NCBI RefSeq assembly: GCF_039523795.1
Contig: NZ_BAAAFZ010000002.1
Coordinates: 1-64,000, forward strand
Direction: 5' to 3'
DNA length: 64,000 nucleotides
Source of the DNA: Craurococcus roseus
GTDB taxonomy: Bacteria > Pseudomonadota > Alphaproteobacteria > Acetobacterales > Acetobacteraceae
Position numbers and translations under genes: made by a program. Below the pieces are notes generated by a model. It made no database searches. It had not been told where the DNA came from and was given only the letters and a program-made list of their open reading frames with translations. Below are positions 32,679 to 40,994 of the stretch, piece by piece (positions within the stretch are counted from its first letter, which is position 1; every line of letters begins with the position of its first letter).

Positions 32679-34793
32679 ATGGGCGTCCTACGATCGGTCC
32701 TGCTGACCGGCTCCGCGCTGGCCGTGCTCGCCTTCGGCACCGCCGCCGCGCAGCAGGCGCTGCGCAATCCCGCCGCGCACGTGGACGAGGCAGCGATCCG
32801 CGCCAACGCCGCCACCGGCCGCGAGTGGCCCTCCTACGGCCTGAACCATTCCGAGAACCGCTTCAGCCCGCTCCGCGGCGTTTCGGCGCAGAACGTGGAC
32901 AGGCTCGGCCTCGCCTGGTCCCACGACCTCGGCTCCCGCCGCGGCGTGCAGGCCACGCCCGTGGTGGTCGGCGGCGTCATGTACGTCACCGCCTCCTGGA
33001 GCGTCGTCCATGCGGTGGACGCCCGCACCGGCGCGCCCCTCTGGACCTTCGACCCCGAGGTGCCGCGGGAGCACGGCGAGAAGGGCTGCTGCGACGTGGT
33101 GAACCGCGGCGTCGCCGTCCACCGCGGCAAGGTCTACGTCGCCTCCTACGACGGCCGCCTCTTCGCCCTCGACGCCGCCACCGGCAAGCCGGTGTGGCAG
33201 AAGGACACCATCGCCGACCGCTCGCGGCCCTACACCATCACCGGCGCGCCGCGCGTCCTCGCCGGCAACGTGGTGATCGGCAACGGCGGCGCGGAGTACG
33301 GCGTGCGCGGCTACCTCACAGCCTACGACGCCGAAACCGGCGAACAGCGCTGGCGCTGGTTCTCCGTGCCCGGCGACCCGTCCAAGCCGCCCGAGGACGA
33401 GTCCATGGCGCGCGCCATGCGCACCTGGGACCCGGCCGGCAAGTGGTGGGAGGCCGGCGGCGGCGGGACGATGTGGGACACCATGGCCTATGACCCCGAG
33501 CTGAACCTGATGTACGTCGGCACGGGCAACGGCAGCCCCTGGAACCGCAACCTCCGCAGCCCCGCCGGCGGCGACAACCTGTACCTGTCCTCCATCGTCG
33601 CGCTCGACCCGCGCACGGGCGAGTACAAGTGGCACTACCAGGAGACGCCCGGCGACCATTGGGACTTCACCGCCACCCAGCCGATGATCCTGGCGGACCT
33701 CACCATCGACGGCCGCCCGCGCAAGGTGGTGCTGCACGCGCCGAAGAACGGCTTCTTCTTCGTCATCGACCGCACCAACGGCGACTTCATCTCCGCCCGC
33801 AACTTCACCGAGGTGAACTGGGCGACGGGCTTCGACCCGGAGGGCCGCCCGATCGAGAACCCGGCCGCGCGCAACACCGACCAGCCCTTCGAGGCGATCC
33901 CCACCGCCTACGGCGCGCGCAACTGGCACCCGATGTCGTTCAACCCGCAGACCGGCCTGGTCTACATGCCGGTCCACGGCGTGCCGATGACGCTGACGCC
34001 CGACCAGGGCTGGCGCATGAACGCCAACTTGCCCGGACGGCTGCAAAGCGCGTCGGGCTGGAACCTCGGCTTCCTCGTCAACGCCGTCGAGCCCAAGGCC
34101 AAGCCCTTCGGGCGCTTGGTGGCGTGGGACCCGGTGAAGCAGATCGAAGTCTGGGGGCAGGCCTACGACTCGCCCTGGAACGGCGGCACGCTGACCACCG
34201 CGGGCGACCTCGTGTTTCAGGGCACCGCGGACGGCCGCTTCGTCGCCTACCACGCCCGCGACGGGCGGAAGCTCTGGGAAACGCCGGTCGGCTCCGGCGC
34301 CGTGGCCGCGCCTTCCACCTATGAGATCGACGGCGAGCAGTACGTCTCCATCGCGGTGGGCTGGGGCGGCGTGTACGGCATCGTGCAGCGCGCGACCGAG
34401 CGCGTCTCGCCCGGCCGCGTCTACACCTTCAAGGTCGGCGGCACCGCCGCCATGCCCGCCGCGGTCCAGGCCGAGCGCCGCCCGCTCGTGCAGGGCATCG
34501 CCTACGACAAGGCGGACGTGGAGCCGGGCACCGGCCTCTACGTCGCCAACTGCGCCGCCTGCCACGGCGTCCCGGGCGTCAACAGCGGCGGCAACGTGCC
34601 GAACCTCGGCTACTCGACGCGCGAAACGCTGGAGAATCTGCCGCACCTGGTGCTCACCGGCGCCTTCCTCGGCAATGGCATGCCGAACTTCGCCGGACGG
34701 CTGGACGAGGCGCAAGTCAAGCAGATCCGCGCCTTCATCCTCGCCACCGCGGACACCGCGCGCACGGCCCAGGCCGCCGGCGCGCCCCGCTGA
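32679..34793 (+). CDS. PQQ-dependent quinohemoprotein alcohol dehydrogenase
   Basis: A 704-residue periplasmic enzyme with a signal peptide (residues 1-25). It has an eight-bladed beta-propeller with repeated W-motifs (DARTGAPLWTFD, DAATGKPVWQKD, DAETGEQRWRW). The vicinal disulfide is Cys137-Cys138 (EKGCCD). The C-terminal cytochrome c domain has CAACH at 625-629, with an axial Met expected near GNGMPNFAG. It oxidises alcohols to aldehydes with PQQ and passes electrons to cytochrome c. GGGGGAGGGAAAAC lies just before the ATG. The domain order is that of type II quinohemoprotein ADHs. The true alcohol substrate is unknown. Confidence 0.95.
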   Translation: MGVLRSVLLTGSALAVLAFGTAAAQQALRNPAAHVDEAAIRANAATGREWPSYGLNHSENRFSPLRGVSAQNVDRLGLAWSHDLGSRRGVQATPVVVGGVMYVTASWSVVHAVDARTGAPLWTFDPEVPREHGEKGCCDVVNRGVAVHRGKVYVASYDGRLFALDAATGKPVWQKDTIADRSRPYTITGAPRVLAGNVVIGNGGAEYGVRGYLTAYDAETGEQRWRWFSVPGDPSKPPEDESMARAMRTWDPAGKWWEAGGGGTMWDTMAYDPELNLMYVGTGNGSPWNRNLRSPAGGDNLYLSSIVALDPRTGEYKWHYQETPGDHWDFTATQPMILADLTIDGRPRKVVLHAPKNGFFFVIDRTNGDFISARNFTEVNWATGFDPEGRPIENPAARNTDQPFEAIPTAYGARNWHPMSFNPQTGLVYMPVHGVPMTLTPDQGWRMNANLPGRLQSASGWNLGFLVNAVEPKAKPFGRLVAWDPVKQIEVWGQAYDSPWNGGTLTTAGDLVFQGTADGRFVAYHARDGRKLWETPVGSGAVAAPSTYEIDGEQYVSIAVGWGGVYGIVQRATERVSPGRVYTFKVGGTAAMPAAVQAERRPLVQGIAYDKADVEPGTGLYVANCAACHGVPGVNSGGNVPNLGYSTRETLENLPHLVLTGAFLGNGMPNFAGRLDEAQVKQIRAFILATADTARTAQAAGAPR

Positions 34794-34857
34794 CCGCCGC
34801 GCGCGGCGGGCCTACCCTAGGCCGGGACACGACCCGGCCGAAGGAGCCCGCCGCCGC

Positions 34858-36495
34858 ATGCCGACCGCCACAGCCGCCGAACGCTTGGTGGCATTCCTCG
34901 CCGCTCAGGGCGTGGACCGCGCCTTTTGCGTGCCGGGCGAGAGCTACATCGCGCTGCTGGACGCGCTGCACGCGCACCCGACGCTAGACCTCGTAACCTG
35001 CCGCAGCGAGGGCGGCGCCGGCTTCATGGCCGTGGCGGACGCCAAGCTGACCGGCCGCCCCGGCGTGGTGCTCGTGTCGCGCGGCCCCGGCGCCTGCAAC
35101 GCGAGCATCGCCGTCCACACCGCCGAGCAGGATGCCGTTCCCCTCATCCTGCTGGTCGGCCAAGTGGAGAAGCGCGACCTCCGCCGCAACGCCTTCCAGG
35201 AGATCGACTACGGCCGCATGTTCGGCGGCGTGGCGAAGTGGGTCGGCGAGGCGACGGAGCCGGAGCAGGTACCGGAGCTGATCGCCCGCGGCTACGCGAT
35301 GGCGATGGGCGGCGTGCCCGGCCCGGTGGTGCTCTCCCTCCCGGAAGACGTGCTGGCGATGCCCTGCGCCGCGCCGCCCGTCCCCGCCACCCTGCCCCGC
35401 CCCGCGCCACCCGCGCCGGAGGACGCCGCGCGCCTCGCCGCCACCCTCCGCGCCGCCGAACGGCCCATCCTCCTCGCCGGCCACGCGCTCGACAGCGAAG
35501 CCGGCCGCGCCGCGCTGCAACGCTTCGCCGAGGCGTGGCACCTGCCCGTCGCCGTCTCCTTCCGCCGCCAGGACCTGTTCCCCAACCGGCACCCGCTCTA
35601 CGCCGGCGACCTCGGCCTGCGGAACCCGGACGCGCAGCGCGCCGCCTTCGCCGGAGCCGATCTCGTGCTGGCGCTGGGCACGCGCCTCACCGACATCACG
35701 ACGCAAGGCTGGACCTGGCCCGTGCCCGGCCAGCGCCTCGTCCACGCCTGCTCCGAGCCGCGCTTCCTCGGCTGGCACTTCCCGGCGGAGCTGGCGCTGG
35801 CCGCCGACGCCCAAGCCGTGATCGCCGCGCTCGATGCCGAGGCGCCCGGAGCGCCCGAGGGCCGCGCGGCCTGGAACGCCCGCCTGCGCGCGCTGCACCT
35901 CGCGGATTGCGAGGTCGCGCGGAGCGACCCGCCTGACGGCGTACCCTTCGTCGAGGTCGCCAAGCTGGTGGAAGAAACCGCCGCGCCCGACGCCATCGTC
36001 ACCCTCGACGCCGGCACCTTCGGCGCCCCCTTCTACCGCAAGGTTTCCTGGACGCCGCCGCAGCGCCTGCTCGCCCCCGTCTCCGGCGCCATGGGCTTCG
36101 GCGTGCCGGCGGCGGTCGCGGCGGCGCTGCGCTTCCCCGGCCGGCAGGTGGTCTGCGCCGTGGGCGACGGCGGCGCGCTGATGACCGGCGGCGAGTTGGC
36201 GGTCGCCGTCGCGCGCGGCGCCCCCGTCAAGCTCCTGCTGTCCGACAACGGCAGCTACGCCAGCATCCGCATCCACCAGGAGCGCGCCCACCCCGGCCGC
36301 GTCTCCGGCACCGACCTGGTGAACCCGGATTTTCGGCGCTGGTGCGAAGCCTTCCGCCTGCCGGTGCTGGCGGTGGAAAGCCGCGCCGACCTGCCGCGCC
36401 TCGCGGACGCCCTGCGCGCCCCAGGGCCGCTGGCCGCGGTGGTGCGCACCTCGCTCAGCGCGGTGCTGCCGCCGGCTGCCGAGGGGCCGGAGTAG
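34858..36495 (+). CDS. ThDP-dependent acetolactate-synthase-like enzyme
   Basis: A 545-residue enzyme of the acetolactate synthase/benzoylformate decarboxylase family. The N-terminal ThDP pyrimidine domain has the catalytic Glu in CRSEGGAGFMAVADA near residue 51. The central domain spans about 190-320. The C-terminal ThDP pyrophosphate domain has AVGDGGALMTGGELAVA and the LLLSDNGSYASI motif, which together form the GDGxxN metal site. It lacks an obvious valine-regulation partner (IlvN). AAGGAG precedes the ATG at 34858. It follows the PQQ dehydrogenase by 64 bp and may use an aldehyde or a 2-oxoacid from it; this is inference. Its 3' end overlaps the convergent lipoprotein gene. Confidence 0.9.
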   Translation: MPTATAAERLVAFLAAQGVDRAFCVPGESYIALLDALHAHPTLDLVTCRSEGGAGFMAVADAKLTGRPGVVLVSRGPGACNASIAVHTAEQDAVPLILLVGQVEKRDLRRNAFQEIDYGRMFGGVAKWVGEATEPEQVPELIARGYAMAMGGVPGPVVLSLPEDVLAMPCAAPPVPATLPRPAPPAPEDAARLAATLRAAERPILLAGHALDSEAGRAALQRFAEAWHLPVAVSFRRQDLFPNRHPLYAGDLGLRNPDAQRAAFAGADLVLALGTRLTDITTQGWTWPVPGQRLVHACSEPRFLGWHFPAELALAADAQAVIAALDAEAPGAPEGRAAWNARLRALHLADCEVARSDPPDGVPFVEVAKLVEETAAPDAIVTLDAGTFGAPFYRKVSWTPPQRLLAPVSGAMGFGVPAAVAAALRFPGRQVVCAVGDGGALMTGGELAVAVARGAPVKLLLSDNGSYASIRIHQERAHPGRVSGTDLVNPDFRRWCEAFRLPVLAVESRADLPRLADALRAPGPLAAVVRTSLSAVLPPAAEGPE

Positions 36496-37720
36496 CGCGG
36501 GGCGCTCCCTGCCCGGCTGCACCCTCGTTCGCCTCGCGCTGGATCTGCCGCTCCACCTCGCGGCTCACGCGTTCGGCCACGTTGAGGTCCGCGGCTTGCG
36601 CCATGCCCTTTTGATGGACCCAGAAGCGAACCTCATCGCCGAGGTGGCGGAAGCTGGCGAAGGCAATCGTGTCCATGCGCTCGGACGCCGACATGGCGAA
36701 GACGTTGCCCTGCCCAAAGCTAAGCCGGCGCTCCGTGCCTCCGTCGCTCACAACGTCGAAGTCAACGGGCCGATTTGCGAAGTTCGGCGTGCGGCTCGCC
36801 ACCACGTACCCGCTCCCGGAGCGCTGCGCGTCCACCGCGATCACGGGCGTGTCCCGCAACAACTCAAGCGCATCGCCGCCGCGCCAGCGGAAGAGCATCC
36901 GTTCGTAGCGATTCTTGGTGTCCATGATGGCTCGCGCGAGCGGCAGCGTTCCGTCGCGTACCCGACCCGTGAAGTACAGCGTCGTGCCGTCGAACGCGTG
37001 GGCGGGCGAGAGATCGCTCAAGGCGAACTTCTTGGATCTGATCCTCGGCGCGGAATTCGGCGCTTGGGCATCGGGCCGCCTGATGGGGAGGACCTCGGGG
37101 TCGTCCGGGAACAGCACTTCCGCTTGATCGCCCCTCGCGCGCACAAGAAAGCGCTCGTTCAGGTCCCACCTGACTCTTTCGTGCACGCGGCTTGACGAGA
37201 GGACCCAGTGGAGGTCGTCCGCGCTTCGGCCGAAGAAGGGATCGGCACGCCGGACTTCGCCGTCGTCGAACGTGATCCGCCGCAGGTTGTCCGGGCCGGG
37301 GCGGACCGCGAAGCGCCAGACATGGTAGCCCTTCGCGCCCTCGTAGCAGTTGTCGCCTTTGCAGTACGAGATGGCGGCGAAGTTGCGCTGGTCCGGCGCC
37401 CAAGCCGGCTGCGTCCAACTCATGGTCGGCGGCGCTTGCAAGATCCCGATCCTCGACTCCGCCGGGTCGGCCGGGATCACGGCGAGCTTGTACGGCAGGG
37501 TGCCGTACTTGAAGGCGAACAGGATGGCCGTGCCGTCCGGCGACAAGCGCGGCTCGCCCAAAAGGATCGGCGACCGCTGGTCGGTCGCGGCACCGGGGGG
37601 CAGGGCCGGCCGGTGGGCCGGGCCGGAGCAACCGAGCATCAGCACGGTCACAAGGAGCGATGCGGCGAGCCGCTGGCCGGTGGCCGCGACGCTCGGAGGG
37701 CGACCGGGACGCTTCGGCAT
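36455..37720 (-). CDS. Beta-propeller (TolB-like) lipoprotein
   Basis: A 421-residue lipoprotein with a lipobox LMLGCSG placing the acylated Cys at residue 31. The mature chain contains TolB/WD40-like strands (EPRLSPDGTAILFAF, QPAWAPDQRNFAAI, ADPFFGRSADDLHWVLSSS). Two Cys in SYCKGDNCYEG may pair. A charged, helical C-terminus follows (VSREVERQIQREANEG). Its job is unknown; such propellers bind partners at the periplasm or outer membrane. No clear ribosome-binding site precedes the ATG at 37720. The 3' end overlaps the convergent ThDP gene by 41 bp. GC content looks lower than in the neighbours. Confidence 0.75.
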   Translation of the reverse strand: MPKRPGRPPSVAATGQRLAASLLVTVLMLGCSGPAHRPALPPGAATDQRSPILLGEPRLSPDGTAILFAFKYGTLPYKLAVIPADPAESRIGILQAPPTMSWTQPAWAPDQRNFAAISYCKGDNCYEGAKGYHVWRFAVRPGPDNLRRITFDDGEVRRADPFFGRSADDLHWVLSSSRVHERVRWDLNERFLVRARGDQAEVLFPDDPEVLPIRRPDAQAPNSAPRIRSKKFALSDLSPAHAFDGTTLYFTGRVRDGTLPLARAIMDTKNRYERMLFRWRGGDALELLRDTPVIAVDAQRSGSGYVVASRTPNFANRPVDFDVVSDGGTERRLSFGQGNVFAMSASERMDTIAFASFRHLGDEVRFWVHQKGMAQAADLNVAERVSREVERQIQREANEGAAGQGAPRATPAPRQPAAAPR

Positions 37721-37782
37721 TTGGCAGGATTTGCAACGTTACTCGCCGTCAATACCACAAACGAAACGACTTGATCCAGCTT

Positions 37783-38991
37783 TCAGGCTACGCCCTTCTC
37801 CTTCAACGCCGCGATCTCCGCCCCGCCCATGCCTAGCAGCCCGCCCAGCACCTCCGCCGTGTGCTGCCCCAGCACCGGCGGCGCGCTCTTATATGCGGGC
37901 GGCGTCGCGGAGAGCCGCACCGGGTTGGCGATCACCTTCACCGTCTCGCCGCTCGCGTGCGGCATCTCCACCACGCAGCCGCGCGCCTTGACCTGCGGGT
38001 CGGCGAAGACCTGCTCCAGCGTGTTGATCGGCCCGCAGCCGATCTTCAGCGCCTCCAGCGCCTCGATCCATTCGGCCGTGGTCTTGGAGCGCATCACCGG
38101 CGTCAGCGTCTCGGTGACGAGCCCGCGGTTCTCCACGCGCTTGGCGTTGGTGGCGAAGCGCTCGTCGGCCAGCAGGCGCTCTTGCCCTACAGCCTTGCAG
38201 AAGCGCTCGAAGGTCGGGTCGTTGCCGACCGCCAGGATGATGTAGCCGTCCTGCGTCGGGAATTCCTGGTAGGGCGCGATGTTCGGGTGCTGGTTGCCCA
38301 GCCGCGGCGGGTTCTCGCCGGTGGCCAGGTAGTTCATCCCCTGGTTCGCCAGCCAGGCGACGTGCGTGTCCAGCATCCCGATGTCGATGCGCTGCCCCTG
38401 CCCCGTCGCGTTGCGGTGGTTCAGCGCCGCCAGGATGCCGATGCAGCCGTAGAGGCCGGCGAAGAGGTCGGCGATCGGGATGCCGACCTTCTGCGGCGTG
38501 CCTGCCGGGTCGCCTGTGAGCGACATGACGCCGCCCATGGCCTGCACCAGCGCGTCGTAGCCCGGCCGCGGCGCGTAGGGCCCGTCCTGGCCGAAGCCGG
38601 TGATGGAGCAGTAGATCAGCCGCGGGTGCTTCTCCTTGAGCTGCTCCCAGCCGAGGCCGTACTTGGCCAGCGCGCCGACCTTGAAGTTCTCCGCCAGGAT
38701 GTCGCACGACTCCAGCAAGCGGTGGACGACCGCTTGCCCCTCCGGCTTGGCGATGTCGAGCGTGACGGACTTCTTGTTGCGGTTGGCGCCGAGGAAGTAG
38801 GCGCTCTCCCCCGTGTTCGGCCAGAAGGGCGGCGCGAAGCCGCGGGTGTCGTCGCCCGCGCCGGGCCGCTCGATCTTGATGACCTCGGCGCCGAGGTCGC
38901 CCAGCATCTGCGTGCAGGTGGGCCCGGCCAGCACGCGGGTCAGGTCGAGCACGCGGAGGCCGCCGAGCGGTCCCGTGGGGGTTCGGTCCAT
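37783..38991 (-). CDS. Class III (CaiB/BaiF) CoA transferase
   Basis: A 402-residue class III CoA transferase. It has the N-terminal LGGLRVLDLTRVLAGPTCTQ motif, then the KSVTLDIAKPEG and ENFKVGALAKYGLG segments. The catalytic Asp is in RPGYDALVQ (Asp146). The start at 38991 follows GGGAGACAAG. It shares a 77-bp intergenic region with the divergent malonyl-CoA decarboxylase, so it may supply malonyl-CoA or another dicarboxyl-CoA from free acid. That link is inference; the known family includes formyl-CoA, succinyl-CoA and malate transferases. Confidence 0.92.
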   Translation of the reverse strand: MDRTPTGPLGGLRVLDLTRVLAGPTCTQMLGDLGAEVIKIERPGAGDDTRGFAPPFWPNTGESAYFLGANRNKKSVTLDIAKPEGQAVVHRLLESCDILAENFKVGALAKYGLGWEQLKEKHPRLIYCSITGFGQDGPYAPRPGYDALVQAMGGVMSLTGDPAGTPQKVGIPIADLFAGLYGCIGILAALNHRNATGQGQRIDIGMLDTHVAWLANQGMNYLATGENPPRLGNQHPNIAPYQEFPTQDGYIILAVGNDPTFERFCKAVGQERLLADERFATNAKRVENRGLVTETLTPVMRSKTTAEWIEALEALKIGCGPINTLEQVFADPQVKARGCVVEMPHASGETVKVIANPVRLSATPPAYKSAPPVLGQHTAEVLGGLLGMGGAEIAALKEKGVA

Positions 38992-39068
38992 TCTTGTCTC
39001 CCTGTTCGCCGTGCCCCGGCCTATATGCTCCACCGCGAACGGTCTGCACAGGGACGCGGGCACCCGGC

Positions 39069-40556
39069 ATGGAAGCGACGACGGCGACGAAGACCGAAAC
39101 GGCGGCGACGGGCGGCGGGGCGCAGTCCTGGGTGGACCGCCTCTGGTCCTCCGTCCTGGAGCGGACCGGCCTCCGCAGCGGCCCGCGGCCAGCCGGCGCC
39201 GCCGCCGCGATGGCGGAGCTGCCGCCGCTGGAACGGTCCAAGCGCTTGGCCGAAGCGTTGCTGTCCGAGCGCGGCGAAGCCTCCGGCGCGGCGGTCGCCC
39301 GCGAACTCCTGGCCGCCTCGCGCGAGCTGGACGAAGCCGGCCGCACCGAGCTGTACCGTTTCCTCGCGGCCAACTTCCAGCCGGACGCGCAGGCGTTGCG
39401 CGCGGCGGCGGAGGCGTGGCTCGCCGACCCGACGCCCGAAAACGCCGCCCGCCTCGCCGAAGCCGCCGAGCCGCCGCGCCAGGAGTTGCTGCGCCGCATG
39501 AACATGACCGCCGGCGGCACCGGCGCGCTGGTGGAGGCGCGGCGCGAGGTGCTGGACCGGCTGCGCGAGGAGCCGGCGCTGAAGCCGCTGGAGGCCGACC
39601 TCCGGCACCTCCTCGCCTCCTGGTTCAACCGCGGCTTCCTGGAGCTGCGCCGCATCGACTGGCAGACGCCCGCCGCGGTGCTGGAGAAGCTCATCCGCTA
39701 CGAGGCGGTCCACGAGATCCAGGGCTGGGACGACCTGCGCCGCCGCCTGGCCGCCGACCGGCGCTGCTTCGGCTTCTTCCACCCGGCGCTGCCGGGCGAG
39801 CCGCTGATCTTCGTAGAGGTGGCGCTGGTGGAGGGGCTGGCCTCCGCCGTGCAGCCGCTGCTCGCCCGCGACGGGGACGGGGAGCACGCCGCCGCCCGAC
39901 GCGCCGCGCGCGCCGACACCGCCATCTTCTACTCCATCTCGAACTGCCAGGAGGGCCTGCGCGGCATCTCCTTCGGCAACTTCCTCATCAAGCAGGTGGT
40001 GGAGGAGCTGAAGGGCGAGCTGCCGCGCCTGCAACGCTTCGCCACGCTGTCGCCGGTGCCGGGCTTCCGCCGCTGGCTGGACGGGCGCCTCGCTTCGCCC
40101 GAGGCGGCCGAAGACCTGCTGCACGGGCAGGAGATGGTGGCCGTCCTCACCGCCGCCGGGAACGGCGCCGCCGACGCCGCGGCCGCCTTCGCCGCGCTGC
40201 TGCGCGGCGACCGCTGGTGGGAGGACCCGGACCGGGCGGAAGCCCTGCGCGCGCCGCTGACGCGCCTCTGCGCCGAATACCTCACCGCGTCGAACGGTGG
40301 GCGCGGGCCGCGCGACCCGGTGGCGCGCTTCCACCTCGGCAACGGCGCCCGGCTGGAACGGGTGAACTGGCTCGGCAACACCGCCCCGCGGGGGATGCGG
40401 GAGTCCTACGGGCTGATGGTGAACTACCTCTACGACCTCGCCTCCATCGAGGCGAACCACGAAGCCTTCGTGCGCAACGGCGCCGTCGCGCGCTCGGCGG
40501 AGGTGGACGCGCTGCTCGGCACGGCCGCGCCCCCGGCCGCCCCGCGCCGGGGCTGA
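39069..40556 (+). CDS. Malonyl-CoA decarboxylase
   Basis: A 495-residue malonyl-CoA decarboxylase, converting malonyl-CoA to acetyl-CoA and CO2. The N-terminal helical MCD domain spans about 40-220. The C-terminal GNAT-like catalytic domain has FYSISNCQEGLRGISFGNF followed by LIKQVVEELK, and DPVARFHLGNGARLERVNWL. The Ser and His of the proposed catalytic site fall in these segments. The start is the ATG at 39069; in-frame sequence upstream is not conserved-looking. It is divergent from the CaiB-type gene. It is not associated with the Mdc malonate decarboxylase genes here. Confidence 0.93.
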   Translation: MEATTATKTETAATGGGAQSWVDRLWSSVLERTGLRSGPRPAGAAAAMAELPPLERSKRLAEALLSERGEASGAAVARELLAASRELDEAGRTELYRFLAANFQPDAQALRAAAEAWLADPTPENAARLAEAAEPPRQELLRRMNMTAGGTGALVEARREVLDRLREEPALKPLEADLRHLLASWFNRGFLELRRIDWQTPAAVLEKLIRYEAVHEIQGWDDLRRRLAADRRCFGFFHPALPGEPLIFVEVALVEGLASAVQPLLARDGDGEHAAARRAARADTAIFYSISNCQEGLRGISFGNFLIKQVVEELKGELPRLQRFATLSPVPGFRRWLDGRLASPEAAEDLLHGQEMVAVLTAAGNGAADAAAAFAALLRGDRWWEDPDRAEALRAPLTRLCAEYLTASNGGRGPRDPVARFHLGNGARLERVNWLGNTAPRGMRESYGLMVNYLYDLASIEANHEAFVRNGAVARSAEVDALLGTAAPPAAPRRG

Positions 40557-40557
40557 C

Positions 40558-40593
40558 GGGCGCGCGGCCCGGCGTACCGGGCCCCGCGCGCCC
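40558..40593. terminator. Long GC-rich hairpin after malonyl-CoA decarboxylase
   Basis: A near-perfect inverted repeat whose arms 40558-40572 and 40577-40593 pair with a two-base bulge around a 4-base loop (CGTA). It lies two bases past the stop of the decarboxylase and before the end of the convergent NepR-like gene. It is a probable bidirectional terminator without a T-tract. Confidence 0.6.
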
Positions 40594-40611
40594 GCTCCGT
40601 CGCCCCGGCCG

Positions 40612-40869
40612 CTATTCGCGCCGGCCCCGCGCGCGGCCGCGCCTGATCCGCTCGCGCTCGCCGCGGTCCTCCTCGATCAAGCGCAGCAGGTCGTCGGGGA
40701 TCGGCTCCGCCACCACGGCGTCGAAGGATTCGCGCAGTTCGAGACGGAGCCAGAGGTCGAGGAACGCGTCGTCGTCCGTCAGGGCGTCCGGAGCGCGCGG
40801 CTCCGGCCCGCTGGTCCGCGCCGGAACGGCGGCGTCCGCTTCAGCGGGGCGGGGGGCCGTTTTCGACAA
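40612..40869 (-). CDS. NepR-like small anti-sigma factor candidate
   Basis: An 85-residue acidic-then-basic protein. The core LELRESFDAVVAEPIPDDLL followed by RLIEEDRGERE matches the conserved NepR pattern (L-R-x-x-(Y/F)-D-x-V-x-x-EP(I/V)P-D-x-(L/F)-L-x-L(I/L)). NepR proteins hold the EcfG sigma factor and are released by phosphorylated PhyR in the alphaproteobacterial general stress response. No phyR or ecfG lies in the window, so this would be an orphan copy. The start is TTG at 40869, with GGAGGATCGGAG upstream. Confidence 0.6.
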   Translation of the reverse strand: MSKTAPRPAEADAAVPARTSGPEPRAPDALTDDDAFLDLWLRLELRESFDAVVAEPIPDDLLRLIEEDRGERERIRRGRARGRRE

Positions 40870-40994
40870 GGCTCCGATCCTCCAGGCGCGCTATCCGGCC
40901 GCGGCGGCGCGCATGGCGGGCCACGGCGCGCACGGGCCGGAACAGGGGTTCGCGCGGCGCCCCGCCGCGGTGCGCCGAAGAACGCCGGGAATCC

